64,000 nt of DNA from Phycisphaera sp. (GTDB lineage: Bacteria; Planctomycetota; Phycisphaerae; Phycisphaerales; Zrk34), in NCBI GenBank assembly GCA_016125285.1, contig WGMA01000042.1, positions 167,379-231,378 of the forward strand, read 5' to 3'. Shown here piece after piece: positions 27,975-37,010 of the stretch. The translations under genes and the position numbers were made by a program. Each line of letters starts with the position of its first letter. Position 1 is the first letter of the stretch. The notes below the pieces were generated by a model, which made no database searches, had not been told where the DNA came from, and was given only the letters and a program-made list of their open reading frames with translations.

Positions 27975-28766
27975 TCAGTCCTCGGCCGCGTGAAGGTACT
28001 TGCTGACGCCGCGTTTGCTCGACGTAACGAACTCGGCAAACTCGCGGCAGAGCGGGTCGTCGCCGAGCTCTTCGAGGATCAGTTCCGCCGCACGCGCGGG
28101 CAGGTGATGCTGGCGGTAGAGCAGGTCAAACGCACGCTGTAGCGGCTTGATGTGCTCACGCAGCCCGGCGCGACGCAGCCCGACCAGATTCAGCGAACCG
28201 ACGCGCTTGAGGTAATGCGCGATGCAGAACGGCGGCGTGTCCTGCGCCATCGCCACGCCGCCGCTGACCATTGCCAGGCGGCCGACGCGCGCGAACTGAT
28301 GAATGGCCGCGTTGCCGCCGAGGATCGCGCGGTCGAACACGCGGACGTGACCGGCGAGCAGCGCGCCGTTGGCGAACATGCAGTAGTGCCCGACCGCCGT
28401 GTCGTGCGCCATGTGCGAGTTGCACATCAGGTAGTTGTGGTCGCCGAGCGTGGTGGGGTGGTCGCCGGTGGCGCGGTGGATGGTGACGCCCTCGCGGATG
28501 ATGTTGTCCGAGCCGATCAGCACGCCGGCGCCCTCGTTGGCCGGGTCGAACTTCAGGTCCTGCGGCGCGTAGCCGATGCACGCGTTGGGATAGATGATGT
28601 TGCGCTGGCCGACGTTGACCGTGCCGCGGATGATCACGCGTGGCAGCAGTCGCGTGCCGTCGCCGACCGTCACGCGTCCTTCGAGAATGCACTGAGCGCC
28701 GACGATCACGTCCTTGCCGAGGTGAACGCGGTCGTCAACGATCGCCGTGGGGTGAACCTGAGCCAT
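27975..28766 (-). CDS. lpxA: UDP-N-acetylglucosamine acyltransferase
   Basis: A 263-residue left-handed beta-helix protein, first step of lipid A synthesis. Hexapeptide repeats begin at VHPTAIVDDRVHLGKDVIVG. YAPQDLKF is the substrate-contact motif, CNSHMAHDTAVGH contains the catalytic His, and the helical C-terminus is typical of LpxA. Start 28766 is chosen for the VHPTA opening. A TATCAT -10 on the minus strand lies 8 nt before the ATG. It indicates that the organism makes lipid A, as known for several planctomycetes. No other lpx gene is in the window. Divergent from lipB. Confidence 0.9.
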   Translation of the reverse strand: MAQVHPTAIVDDRVHLGKDVIVGAQCILEGRVTVGDGTRLLPRVIIRGTVNVGQRNIIYPNACIGYAPQDLKFDPANEGAGVLIGSDNIIREGVTIHRATGDHPTTLGDHNYLMCNSHMAHDTAVGHYCMFANGALLAGHVRVFDRAILGGNAAIHQFARVGRLAMVSGGVAMAQDTPPFCIAHYLKRVGSLNLVGLRRAGLREHIKPLQRAFDLLYRQHHLPARAAELILEELGDDPLCREFAEFVTSSKRGVSKYLHAAED

Positions 28767-28773
28767 GGGGCGA

Positions 28774-28780
28774 TATGATA
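28774..28780. promoter_or_regulatory. Overlapping -10 boxes of divergent lpxA and lipB promoters
   Basis: The same bases read TATGAT on the plus strand (28774-28779) and TATCAT on the minus strand (28775-28780). The minus box is 8 nt from the lpxA start; the plus box is about 105 nt before lipB. The two genes may be transcribed in a mutually exclusive way. Confidence 0.45.
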
Positions 28781-28884
28781 CGCTTTGAGACGCGGTCCGC
28801 CACGCCCCGGGCGGCTCGGGCCGCGCCATCGGTCGCCACGCGACCGCGACGACGCACGCGACGAACAACGGTGACACCACACGC

Positions 28885-29598
28885 ATGACCCATCCCGCCA
28901 CGCAATCGATCGTCTTCGAGGACCTCGGCCGCGTCGACTACGACGCGGCGTTCGACGTGCAGCGCGCCGTGCACGCCGAGGTGCTCGCGGGCGTTCGTCC
29001 GCCGACGGTGCTGCTGCTCGAGCACGACCCGCCGGTCGTGACGGTGTCGCGCCGCAAGGGAGCCGGTGATCACCTGCTCGCGCCGCCGGCCGTGCTCGAT
29101 CGGTACGGCATCCAGGTCCGCGAGACCGACCGGGGCGGCGACATCACCTATCACGGCCCCGGTCAACTCGTGGCGTATCCGATCCTGCGACTCGACGGCT
29201 TCGACCTCAACCTGCGTCGCTACATCCGCCTGCTCGAACAGGCGGTGATCGACACGGCCGCGGCGTTCGACGTCGCCGCCGGTCGCGACACGTGCGCGGT
29301 GGGCGTGTGGGTCGGCGAGTCGGCTGCGTCGTGCGCGGCGCAGGCCGGTGACGGTGCGGCGCGGTCGGCCAAGCTCGCGGCGATCGGCGTTCGGATCCGC
29401 AAGTGGACGACGATGCACGGCCTGGCGCTGAATGTCACGACCAACCTCGATCACTTCGGCCTGATCGTGCCGTGCGGGCTGCAACGGCCGGTCACGTCGC
29501 TGCAGCAGCTGCTCGGCGATCGCTGCCCATCGATGGACGCGGTGAAGCGGACGCTGGCCGATGCGCTGCGTGCGCTGCTCGCAACCGGCGGGCGCTGA
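28885..29598 (+). CDS. lipB: Octanoyltransferase LipB (lipoate biosynthesis)
   Basis: A 237-residue enzyme that moves octanoate from acyl carrier protein to lipoyl domains. Signature RGGDITYHGPGQLVAYPIL, catalytic Lys in KLAAIGVRIRKW, and catalytic Cys in IVPCGLQ. HDPPVVTVSRRKGAGDHLL matches the family N-terminal part. Between about residues 151 and 166 a roughly 15-residue Ala/Ser/Gly-rich insertion separates the usual AVGVWV strand from AKLAAIGVRI. No lipA is adjacent. Start ATG 28885 has no clear Shine-Dalgarno. It is 51 nt upstream of the esterase gene on the same strand. Confidence 0.92.
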   Translation: MTHPATQSIVFEDLGRVDYDAAFDVQRAVHAEVLAGVRPPTVLLLEHDPPVVTVSRRKGAGDHLLAPPAVLDRYGIQVRETDRGGDITYHGPGQLVAYPILRLDGFDLNLRRYIRLLEQAVIDTAAAFDVAAGRDTCAVGVWVGESAASCAAQAGDGAARSAKLAAIGVRIRKWTTMHGLALNVTTNLDHFGLIVPCGLQRPVTSLQQLLGDRCPSMDAVKRTLADALRALLATGGR

Positions 29599-29649
29599 AC
29601 GCGGTAATGTCGTTGGCATAATTCAACGTCTCTCAACACGGAGCACAAC

Positions 29650-30537
29650 ATGCGAAACTTGCCGGAACGCGGTCTGATCGTCGGGCTGATGCTCTCGCTG
29701 CTGATGGTCGGCACGCTGCGTGCAGAGGACGGGCCGCGGATCGACGCGGACGTTGTCTACGGCCACAAGGACGGCATGGCGCTGACGTTCGACGTGATCC
29801 ACCCGGCGGCGCCGAACGGGTCGGGCGTGCTGTATATGGTCAGCGGCGGCTGGTATTCGGGCTGGACGCCGCCGCGGAACATGGTGGGGATGGCGCGGCC
29901 GATGCTCGACGCGGGCATCACGGTGTTCATCGTGCGCCACGGCAGCGCGCCGCGCTACACGGTGCCCGAGGCGATCGATGACGTCCGTCGGGCGGTGCGG
30001 GTCGTGCACATGAGGGCGAAGGAATACGGCGTCGACGCCGACCGCCTCGGCGTCACCGGCGGCAGCGCGGGCGGACACCTGACGTGCATGCTTGCCACGA
30101 CCGGTGACGATGGCGCCCCGGATGCGAAGGACGAGGTGCTGCGTTTCCCGAGCCGGATCGCCGCGGCGGTGGCGCTGTTCCCGCCCACGGACCTGCGTGG
30201 CTGGACGACCAATCCGCCCGAGGTGATCGGCAAGATCCCCGCGCTCAAGCCGCCGCTGTCGTTCGACGCCGCGAAGGAGGCCGACTGCTCGCCGCTGCTG
30301 CATGTCAGCGCGACGACCGCGCCGACGCTGCTGATCCACGGCGACAAGGACCCGCTGGTTCCGCTGGAGCACAGCAACAACCTGCTCGCCGCACTGAAGG
30401 CGGCGAAGGTGGACTGCAAGCTTATCGTCGTGGAGGGCGCGGGCCACGGTTTCAACGCGGAGCAGAACAAGGAAACGGTTGGCCCTGCACTGCTCGACTG
30501 GTTCGTCGCCCACTTGGCGGCAAAGGAAGCGAAGTAG
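29650..30537 (+). CDS. Secreted alpha/beta-hydrolase esterase (BD-FAE/acetyl esterase-like)
   Basis: A 295-residue protein with signal peptide (GLIVGLMLSLLMVGTLRA). The oxyanion region VLYMVSGGWYSGW, the nucleophile elbow VTGGSAGGHL, the acid in IHGDKDPLVP and the His in EGAGHGF form a complete triad. This is the architecture of carbohydrate-linked acetyl or feruloyl esterases. CATAAT at 29618-29623 is a possible -10, followed by a purine-rich GGAG before the ATG. Substrate is unknown, and the context (other glycan-active genes) suggests polysaccharide esters. Convergent with the pilin-like gene, 6 nt apart. Confidence 0.82.
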   Translation: MRNLPERGLIVGLMLSLLMVGTLRAEDGPRIDADVVYGHKDGMALTFDVIHPAAPNGSGVLYMVSGGWYSGWTPPRNMVGMARPMLDAGITVFIVRHGSAPRYTVPEAIDDVRRAVRVVHMRAKEYGVDADRLGVTGGSAGGHLTCMLATTGDDGAPDAKDEVLRFPSRIAAAVALFPPTDLRGWTTNPPEVIGKIPALKPPLSFDAAKEADCSPLLHVSATTAPTLLIHGDKDPLVPLEHSNNLLAALKAAKVDCKLIVVEGAGHGFNAEQNKETVGPALLDWFVAHLAAKEAK

Positions 30538-30543
30538 GGTGAG

Positions 30544-31251
30544 TCAGTGCTTGTACACGTACCAGAGCCGCTTGCGGCCCTCGGCGTGTACGGGCCAGGC
30601 GTCGTACTTGGTGTAGTAGGAACCGTGGCCGTCGAAGTGGGTGATGTTGGCGCCGTTGCCCTGATCGTGACGGTAGGCGACGGACCAGAGTCGGGTCTCG
30701 CCGTACACATCCCAGATGTTGTAATTGGCGTAGTTCATGTGGATGTGCCAGTCGGTGCCATCGACGAGTTGGGCGGTGTCGGCGGGTTGCGTGACGCCCA
30801 GCCGGCGGACGAGCGTGGGGTTGTAGCCCACGTTGCTGACGTTCGTCCAGTTCCACCCGTAGATGTTGTAGTGAACGCCGTGGTGCTGGCCCGGGATCGC
30901 GAGGGGCTTTCCGTCGGGCGCCGACGGACACTCCAGCCCGTTCAACTGGTCGGGCCGGCCCGGCTTGGCGTTGATCAGGCTCATGTACATCTTGTTCTGC
31001 GACCAGATCGGCAGGCCGAGGGCGTTGCCGTTGATCGGGACGTAGTAGTCGTTGTTGGCGTCGGCGTACATGAAGTTGGCGATGGTCATCTGGTGCTGGT
31101 TCGCCTGGCAGACGACGATGCGGCTGCGCTCGCGTGCGGACTTGAGCGACGGCAGCAGAATCGCGATCAGCAGGGCGATGATGGAGACCACCACCAACAG
31201 TTCAATGAGGGTAAAACCTCGGCGACGATTCGCTTCGACGTGCGTGTTCAT
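30544..31251 (-). CDS. Prepilin-type protein (pseudopilin-like), second copy
   Basis: A 235-residue protein with type III signal RRRGFTLIELLVVVSIIALL followed by LPSLKSARERSRIVVCQANQ, the classic planctomycete pseudopilin region. The C-terminal head holds NITHFDGHGSYYTKYDAWP. Start 31251 places eleven residues before the cleavage motif. TACAAT on the minus strand (31304-31309) would be the -10 of a roughly 45-nt leader. It differs enough from the 21595 protein to be a separate family member. No assembly machinery is in the window. Confidence 0.85.
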   Translation of the reverse strand: MNTHVEANRRRGFTLIELLVVVSIIALLIAILLPSLKSARERSRIVVCQANQHQMTIANFMYADANNDYYVPINGNALGLPIWSQNKMYMSLINAKPGRPDQLNGLECPSAPDGKPLAIPGQHHGVHYNIYGWNWTNVSNVGYNPTLVRRLGVTQPADTAQLVDGTDWHIHMNYANYNIWDVYGETRLWSVAYRHDQGNGANITHFDGHGSYYTKYDAWPVHAEGRKRLWYVYKH

Positions 31252-31354
31252 AGTGGCGTGCCCGGCGTAAGAGTGTGCCCGAAGTGCCCGATGTGACTGT
31301 CTTATTGTACTGGCTGCACAGGCGATTAGGAAGGTTTTTTGCCGGGGGGCGTAG

Positions 31355-31382
31355 TTGACAGGCGACATTTGGCATCTACACT
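31355..31382 (+). promoter_or_regulatory. Sigma-70 promoter of the nusA-infB-rbfA operon
   Basis: TTGACA at 31355-31360, 16-nt spacer, TACACT at 31377-31382. The -35 hexamer is consensus, the best in the window. The predicted start is near 31389, about 390 nt before nusA. Confidence 0.65.
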
Positions 31383-31777
31383 GTTGGGACTTGCGCGGCG
31401 GACCGGAGTTGGTCCGTCAGGCAGGTATCGAGCGCGTTCGAAGGAGGCGCTTTGATGCATCGTCTTGCCCACAAGGTGTTTGCCCATTGGATGGGGGACG
31501 GCCGTGGAGCGTAAATCGCTTCATGCCGTCGCGCCTGTGGCCCAGGCCAGGCTGCCCCGTCGGGGCGGCGCATGGGGGTCTGCGATGGGTTAACCACCCG
31601 TACATCGCGACCGTCGGTCCATTTTTGGACCGTGCCTGAGGCCACGTGGCAAGCTAGCCGGCGTGGCCTTGTCCTTTTCAGACAGGCCCGTTGCACCGTG
31701 AGGCGGCCTTGAATCCGCCCACCCGTGATCCCTACATACCCCGACGGTCAGACCCGGCGGGACGACAGGAAGTTGCG
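31383..31777 (+). ncRNA. Structured nusA leader or small RNA candidate
   Basis: No convincing protein gene lies here. Hairpins visible in order: CGGACC/GGTCCG, then GCCCC/GGGGC near 31555, GCGATG/CATCGC near 31590 enclosing GGGT/ACCC, CGGTCC/GGACCG flanking a T-rich loop near 31620, and the terminator-like stem at 31639. The CGGACC and CGGTCC arms could also pair with each other, which would allow alternative folds. This matches a regulated leader (NusA is autoregulated in several bacteria) or an independent sRNA of about 290 nt. It matches no tRNA, tmRNA or RNase P motif I could recognise. Confidence 0.45.
31639..31678 (+). terminator. Terminator-like hairpin inside the nusA leader (candidate attenuator)
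   Basis: AGGCCACG (31639-31646) pairs with CGTGGCCT (31662-31669). The 15-nt loop carries an inner GGC/GCC pair. It is followed by a T-rich tract with four consecutive Ts at 31675-31678. It lies about 100 nt before the nusA start. Confidence 0.55.
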
Positions 31778-33316
31778 ATGAATCAGGACATGTTGCGCAT
31801 CATCGACTCGATCGCCCGTGACAGGAATGTCGATAAGGAAACCCTTTTCCACGACATCGAGCAGGCGATGGTTTCCGCGGCCCGTAAACACTTCAACGCC
31901 GAGGACACCGACGAGTTTTCCTGCACCGTGGATCGCCTCAACGGCAAGATTCAGATCTTCCGCGCCGAGCAGGAGATCCCGCTCGAGTCGCTCGGACGCA
32001 TCCCCGCGCAGACCGCCAAGCAGGTCATGATCCAGAAGTTCCGCGAGGACGAGCGCGCCAGCATCTACGACGAGTTCAGCGGCCGGGTCGGCGAGCTGAT
32101 CACCGGCACCGCGCAGCGCTACGAGGGCGGCGCCCTGGTCATCTCGATCGGCCGCGCCGAAGGCTTCATGCCGCGCAGCGAGCAGATCCCCGGCGAGCAG
32201 CATCAGCCCGGCGAGCGCGTCCGCGTGCTCCTGCTCGATGTCCGCGACGAAGGCAACCAGGTCAAGATCGTGCTCAGCCGCGCCCACCCGGACTTCATCC
32301 GCCGCCTGTTCGAGGTCGAGGTGCCGGAAGTCGCCGAACGCATCATCGAGATCAAGGCCCTGGCGCGTGAGGCCGGTCACCGCACGAAGGTCGCCGTGTC
32401 GTCGATCGACTCGAAGGTCGACGCGGTCGGCGCGTGCGTCGGCGTCCGCGGCAGCCGCATCAAGAACATCGTCGACGAGCTCGGCGGCGAGAAGATCGAC
32501 GTCGTCCGCTGGAACGAGTCGTCGCAGGTGCTCATCGCCAACGCGCTGCGTCCGGCGGAGATCGTCGAGATCTCGCTCTGCTTCGAGCTCGGTCGCGCGA
32601 CCGTCGTCGTCAACGAGGACCAGCTGTCGCTGGCGATCGGCAAGCGCGGCCAGAACGTGCGCCTCGCGGCGCGCCTGACCAACTGGGACATCGACATCCT
32701 CACGCCCGAGGAGTTCGCCAAGGGCCTGGACATCCTCGAGGCGACGCTCTCGCCGATCGAGGGTGTGACCGAGGTCATGATCGACCGCCTCGCGGCGCTG
32801 GGCATGATCAGCGTGTTCGACATCAAGGACGTCGGCCCCGAGGCGCTCGTCGAGCAGCTCGGCGGCGAGTTCGGCATGACCGATGAACTGGCCGAGCAGC
32901 TCGTGGACATCTGCGAGCGGCGAAGCGTCGAGGTCGCCGAGCAGATGGAGAAGGATCGCGAGGAAGCCGATCGTCGTCGCGTCGCGGAGGCCGCGGCCCT
33001 GGCGCGTGGCGAGACCGGCGACGCCGCCGAGGCGCAGGCCGCTGCCATCCTTGGCGGCGGAGGCCCGGTGGCGCCCGCGCCGTCGCAGCCCGCGGCGGGT
33101 TACGAGTCCTCCGGCGGCGACGCGGGAGGCGACATCGTCGATATGCTCATCAGCAAGCAGTCGCAGCCCGAAGCGGCGGCGCCGGCCGAAGCGGACGAAC
33201 CCGCCGCCGAAACGCCTGCTGACGAGGCGCCCGTGGTGGCCGGCGAGCAGACCGAAGAGGCCGCCGAATCGACCGACGCGAACGAAGACAGCGAAGCGCA
33301 AAAGACAACCGACTGA
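31778..33316 (+). CDS. nusA: Transcription termination/antitermination factor NusA
   Basis: A 512-residue RNA polymerase-binding factor. N-terminal domain opens with MNQDMLRIIDSIARDRNVDK. An S1 domain (about 135-205; LITGTAQRYEGGALVISIGR) and two KH domains (GVRGSRIKNIVDELGGEK and AIGKRGQNVRLAARL) follow. A helix-hairpin-helix region near 330-380 (LAALGMISVFDIKDVG) and a roughly 100-residue Ala/Glu-rich tail finish the protein. Start 31778 is the first ATG with family-like sequence, with AGGAAG upstream. The usual rimP partner is not found before it. It heads the operon with infB, ylxP and rbfA. Confidence 0.95.
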   Translation: MNQDMLRIIDSIARDRNVDKETLFHDIEQAMVSAARKHFNAEDTDEFSCTVDRLNGKIQIFRAEQEIPLESLGRIPAQTAKQVMIQKFREDERASIYDEFSGRVGELITGTAQRYEGGALVISIGRAEGFMPRSEQIPGEQHQPGERVRVLLLDVRDEGNQVKIVLSRAHPDFIRRLFEVEVPEVAERIIEIKALAREAGHRTKVAVSSIDSKVDAVGACVGVRGSRIKNIVDELGGEKIDVVRWNESSQVLIANALRPAEIVEISLCFELGRATVVVNEDQLSLAIGKRGQNVRLAARLTNWDIDILTPEEFAKGLDILEATLSPIEGVTEVMIDRLAALGMISVFDIKDVGPEALVEQLGGEFGMTDELAEQLVDICERRSVEVAEQMEKDREEADRRRVAEAAALARGETGDAAEAQAAAILGGGGPVAPAPSQPAAGYESSGGDAGGDIVDMLISKQSQPEAAAPAEADEPAAETPADEAPVVAGEQTEEAAESTDANEDSEAQKTTD

Positions 33317-33355
33317 ACGAACTGAAAAGCGGCAACCGCCGCGAGGAGTTTGATC

Positions 33356-36151
33356 TTGGCCAAGGCCAGACGCATATTCCAGATTGCCCGTGATCTCGGG
33401 GTGGAATCCAAAGCCATCCTCGATAAGTGCCGCGCTGAGGGTCTGGACATCAACAACCACATGTCCGCGGTCTCGGCGGGGCTCGAAGCGACCATCACCG
33501 AGTGGTTCAGCGAGCACGAAGACACCGGCGGCACCGCGATCGAGACGGCCGCGAAGGTCGATCTGACGCAGGTCAAGGCCAAGGCTCGCAAACGCAAGAA
33601 GCTTGGTGAGGTCTCGACCGACGAGGACGACGATGGCGTCGAGGAGTCCGGCGATCACGCCGAGGTTCTCGAGGCCGAAGACGACGCCGTGGCGGAGGCC
33701 AGCGAGGAAGAGATCGCCGAGGAGGCCGCGAAGAAGGCGGCGATGGCGCAGGGCAAGGCGAAGGCCAAGCCGAAGTCCAGCGAGGAAGAGGGCGAAGAGG
33801 CCGAGCAAGCGTCCGCGACCGACGAGGTGACGGCGTCCGCGACCGAGGCCGACGCCGCGACGTCGCCGCCGGCGGTCGCCGCCGAAGCGCCGGCCGTGGA
33901 GGAACGCCCGAAGGTCGTGCCCAACGAGCCGGAGCGTCCGGAGGTGGTCACGCCCGCGGGGCCGCGCATGGAGAAGCCGCAGGAAGTCAAGCTGCGTGGA
34001 CCGAACGTCGTGCGCATCGAAGCGCCCGAGCAGGTGCGTGCGCCGCGTCCGCGTCGTCCCGCCCCGCAGGAGGCTCAGCCCGACATCATCCGCTCGCGCG
34101 GACCGGCGCGCGGCAAGGGCGCCGGCGCGGGGGCAGGCAAGGGCGCCGAGGACGACGCCGCGCGTTCACCGCGCCGCAAGAAGTCGCGTAAGCGCGGCGA
34201 GCCGGCCGACAACGACAGCTTCTGGAAGGGCGCCCGGCGTGAGCAGGACCTCATCGAACGTGAGGCCCGGCTCTCGCACGCGTCCGGCTTCCTCAAGCAG
34301 CGTCGCCGCGACCTGAAGAAGCGAGCCGCCGGCGGTGGCCCCGCCGAGACGCCCGCGCAGGTCGGTGGCGAGGTCGCCATCGCCGAGCCGATCACCATCA
34401 AGAACCTGTCGTCCGTGACGGGCATCAAGGGTTCGGACGTCGTCAAGTTCCTCTTCAAGAAGGGGATCATGGCGACCATCAACGCGACCATCGGCGCCGA
34501 GGCCGCGCAGGAAATCTGCATGGAGTATGACATTGACCTGAAGGTCAAAGAGGCCGAAACCGCCGAGGACCGCATCATCAAGGAGATCGACGACCGCGAG
34601 CGCACCGACGTGCAGCGTCGGCCCCCGATCGTTGCGGTGCTTGGTCACGTCGACCACGGCAAGACGTCGCTGCTGGACAAGATCCGCAACGCCGACGTCG
34701 CGTCGGGCGAGGCCGGCGGCATCACGCAGCACATCGGCGCGTTCCGCACCACGATCAAGGGCACGGACGGAGCGGACAAGTCCGTCGTGTTCCTCGACAC
34801 GCCCGGCCACCAGGCGTTCACCCACATGCGGTCGCGCGGCGCCAACCTCGCCGACATCGTCGTGCTCGTCGTCGCGGCGGACGACGGCGTCATGCCGCAG
34901 ACCATCGAGTCGATCAACCACGCCAAGGCCGCCGGCGTGCGGATCGTCGTGGCGCTGAACAAGATGGACCGCCCCGATGCGACCGACAAGAACATCCAGA
35001 AGATCCTCGCCCAGCTCGCCGACCACGAATTGAACCCCACCGAGTGGGGCGGCGAAACCGAAGTGGTCAAGGTCTCGGCGATGACGGGCGCCGGCATACC
35101 CGAGCTGATCGAGGTGCTCGATTACCAGGCCGAGCTGCAGGAGCTGACCGCGGATTACGGCGGCTCGGCGTACGGCCAGGTGATCGAGGCCGAGCTCGAC
35201 CCCGGCCGCGGCGCCGTGGCGCGCGTGCTGGTCCAGGAGGGCCACTGCAAGGTCGGCGACTTCGTCGTGATCGGTCGCGCGTTCGGCAAGGTGCGCAGCA
35301 TCATGGACGACCGCGGCAACCAGATCGTCGACGCCGGTCCGGCCACGCCGGTCGAGATCAGCGGCATCGACGAGGTGCCCGACGCCGGCGACAAGATGTA
35401 CGTCACCCCGACGCTGAAACGCGCCGAGGAGATCGCCACGCAGCGTCGCCACCGCGAGCGCAGCACGGAGCTGGCCGAGAAGACGAAGGTCACGCTCGAC
35501 AACGTGTTCGCGCAGATGCAGGCGGCGCAGGTCAAGGAGCTGCGCATCGTCATCAAGGCCGACGTGCAGGGCTCGGTCGAGGTGCTCAAGGCGGCGCTCG
35601 AGAAGCTTGTGCACGACGAGGTCAAGGTCAAGGTGCTGCACGCGGCGGTGGGCGGCATCACCGAGTCTGACGTGCTGCTGGCCGAGGCGTCGGAGGCGAT
35701 CATCATCGGCTTCAACGTCATCGCGTCGCAGAAGGCGCGTGCCGAGGCCGAGCAGCGTGACGTCGACATCCGCCTGTACCGCGTGATCTACGACATCATC
35801 GAGGACGTGACCGGCGCGCTCGAGGGCATGCTCGCCCCGACCAAGCGCGAGGACGTGCTCGGACACGCCGAGGTCCGCGAGGTGTTCAAGGTCTCGAAGG
35901 TCGGCGCCGTGGCCGGTTGCTACGTCACCGACGGCGTCGTGCAGCGCAACGCGCTGATCCGCGTCACCCGCGACGACATCGTCATCGAGCACGACCGCAA
36001 GCTCGAGCAGCTCAAGCGGTTCAAGGACGACGCGAAAGAGGTCAAGAGCGGCATGGAGTGCGGCATGAAGATCGAGGGTTACGACGACATCCGCCAGGGC
36101 GACATCCTCGAGTGCTACGTCACGACGGAGGTCAAGTCGACCTTCGCGTAA
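33356..36151 (+). CDS. infB: Translation initiation factor IF-2
   Basis: A 931-residue GTPase that brings initiator tRNA to the ribosome. IF2_N domain at 1-55; a long acidic/Ala-rich linker; a Pro/Arg stretch near 225-290; second IF2_N motif ([20 protein letters not shown]). G domain: [14 protein letters not shown] (G1), [16 protein letters not shown] (G3), NKMDRPDA (G4). C-terminal domains II-IV are complete. Start is TTG 33356, preceded by GAGGAG at 33343-33348 with 7 nt spacing; the earlier TTG at 33350 is only 1 nt from that site. It is 39 nt after nusA. A non-ATG start may limit expression. Confidence 0.96.
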   Translation: MAKARRIFQIARDLGVESKAILDKCRAEGLDINNHMSAVSAGLEATITEWFSEHEDTGGTAIETAAKVDLTQVKAKARKRKKLGEVSTDEDDDGVEESGDHAEVLEAEDDAVAEASEEEIAEEAAKKAAMAQGKAKAKPKSSEEEGEEAEQASATDEVTASATEADAATSPPAVAAEAPAVEERPKVVPNEPERPEVVTPAGPRMEKPQEVKLRGPNVVRIEAPEQVRAPRPRRPAPQEAQPDIIRSRGPARGKGAGAGAGKGAEDDAARSPRRKKSRKRGEPADNDSFWKGARREQDLIEREARLSHASGFLKQRRRDLKKRAAGGGPAETPAQVGGEVAIAEPITIKNLSSVTGIKGSDVVKFLFKKGIMATINATIGAEAAQEICMEYDIDLKVKEAETAEDRIIKEIDDRERTDVQRRPPIVAVLGHVDHGKTSLLDKIRNADVASGEAGGITQHIGAFRTTIKGTDGADKSVVFLDTPGHQAFTHMRSRGANLADIVVLVVAADDGVMPQTIESINHAKAAGVRIVVALNKMDRPDATDKNIQKILAQLADHELNPTEWGGETEVVKVSAMTGAGIPELIEVLDYQAELQELTADYGGSAYGQVIEAELDPGRGAVARVLVQEGHCKVGDFVVIGRAFGKVRSIMDDRGNQIVDAGPATPVEISGIDEVPDAGDKMYVTPTLKRAEEIATQRRHRERSTELAEKTKVTLDNVFAQMQAAQVKELRIVIKADVQGSVEVLKAALEKLVHDEVKVKVLHAAVGGITESDVLLAEASEAIIIGFNVIASQKARAEAEQRDVDIRLYRVIYDIIEDVTGALEGMLAPTKREDVLGHAEVREVFKVSKVGAVAGCYVTDGVVQRNALIRVTRDDIVIEHDRKLEQLKRFKDDAKEVKSGMECGMKIEGYDDIRQGDILECYVTTEVKSTFA

Positions 36152-36193
36152 GACCGGCGCGGCGGGTTCGAAGCACGCGGCGCGAGAACGACC

Positions 36194-36484
36194 ATGGTGA
36201 TCGGTGTGCTGCAGGTTGAACTGTTGATCGGCGACGCGATGAGCCTGAAGGACAAACGCCGCGTCGTGCTGAGCGTGAAGGATCGGATGCGGCGGGCTCA
36301 CAACGTGTCCGTCGCGGAGGTAGGCGAGGCGGACGCGATGCGGACCGCGGTGCTGGGAATCGCCGCGGTGTCCAACGACGGACGCCACGCGCAGGGGGTG
36401 CTCAGCCGCATCCTCGACGAGCTGCGCAACGACCGCCGGTTCTCGATCGGCGACCATCAGACGGAGATCCTCGCCGGGGCGTGA
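36194..36484 (+). CDS. ylxP: YlxP/DUF503 family protein
   Basis: A 96-residue protein with MVIGVLQVELLIGDAMSLKDKRRVVLSVKDRMRR, the opening of the DUF503 family, and a strongly charged alternating alpha/beta pattern after it. In many bacteria the gene lies between infB and rbfA, as here. Function is not settled; proposed links are to translation or ribosome assembly. It is 42 nt after infB and 64 nt before rbfA. Length is normal. Confidence 0.88.
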   Translation: MVIGVLQVELLIGDAMSLKDKRRVVLSVKDRMRRAHNVSVAEVGEADAMRTAVLGIAAVSNDGRHAQGVLSRILDELRNDRRFSIGDHQTEILAGA

Positions 36485-36548
36485 GCCGGCGGCGTCAGGC
36501 AGGGGGCCGGAAGCGACTGGGCAGGCAACGCAACGGAACACGCGACGG

Positions 36549-37010
36549 ATGTCTCATCGACGTGAACAGCTCGAATCCTCGTTGAAGCGATCGCTCGGCA
36601 CGATCCTCGCCGGCGGCCTCAACGACCCCCGCATCACCGGGATCATCTCGGTGACGGAGGTCGCCGTGTCGCCCGATCTGCACAACGCGACGGTCAAGGT
36701 TTCGGTGATGCCGGAGAACGCCGAGAAGCGGTCGGTCGCCGGGCTGAACCACGCCGCCCGCCACCTGCAGACGCAGGTCGGCGGCAAGCTGCGCACGCGT
36801 TCGGTGCCGCACCTGCGTTTCGAGATCGACCCGTCCATCAAGAAGCAGGCGGCCGTGCTCGCGGCGATCCGCGAAGCCATGGAGGAAGACGAGCAGCACG
36901 CCGCCGCACGCGATGTCAACCCGGGCGCCGAGGCCGATGCCGTTCCGCCCGTTACCGATCCCGACTCGGGCTCCGCCGCCGCGGGGCCAGCCGAGGAGTC
37001 ACCATCGTGA
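36549..37010 (+). CDS. rbfA: 30S ribosome-binding factor A
   Basis: A 153-residue protein, needed for 16S processing and cold adaptation. RbfA KH-like fold: REQLESSLKRSLGTILAGGL, DPRITGIISVTEVAVSPDL, then KRSVAGLNHAARHLQTQVGG and RTRSVPHLRFEIDPSI. The C-terminal 45 residues are a Gly/Ala/Pro/Ser-rich tail not usual for RbfA. The stop TGA overlaps the GTG start of the next gene in the sequence GTGA (37007-37010), a translational coupling arrangement. Confidence 0.92.
   Translation: MSHRREQLESSLKRSLGTILAGGLNDPRITGIISVTEVAVSPDLHNATVKVSVMPENAEKRSVAGLNHAARHLQTQVGGKLRTRSVPHLRFEIDPSIKKQAAVLAAIREAMEEDEQHAAARDVNPGAEADAVPPVTDPDSGSAAAGPAEESPS

Noticed and set aside
31355..31639. A 94-codon plus-strand frame in the nusA leader
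   Set aside because: Its start codon lies at the -35 hexamer, so it would not be transcribed from this promoter; composition is not protein-like.
31383..31680. The nusA leader as RNase P RNA, tmRNA, SRP RNA or a tRNA
   Set aside because: The conserved cores that I know (for example GAGGAAAGUC in RNase P or a T-loop GGTTCGA with acceptor stem) are absent.
36160..36193. GGGTTCGAAGC as a possible tRNA T-loop
   Set aside because: No acceptor, anticodon or D stems surround it.
34166..36541. A 791-codon minus-strand frame opposite infB
   Set aside because: infB is unambiguous on the other strand.
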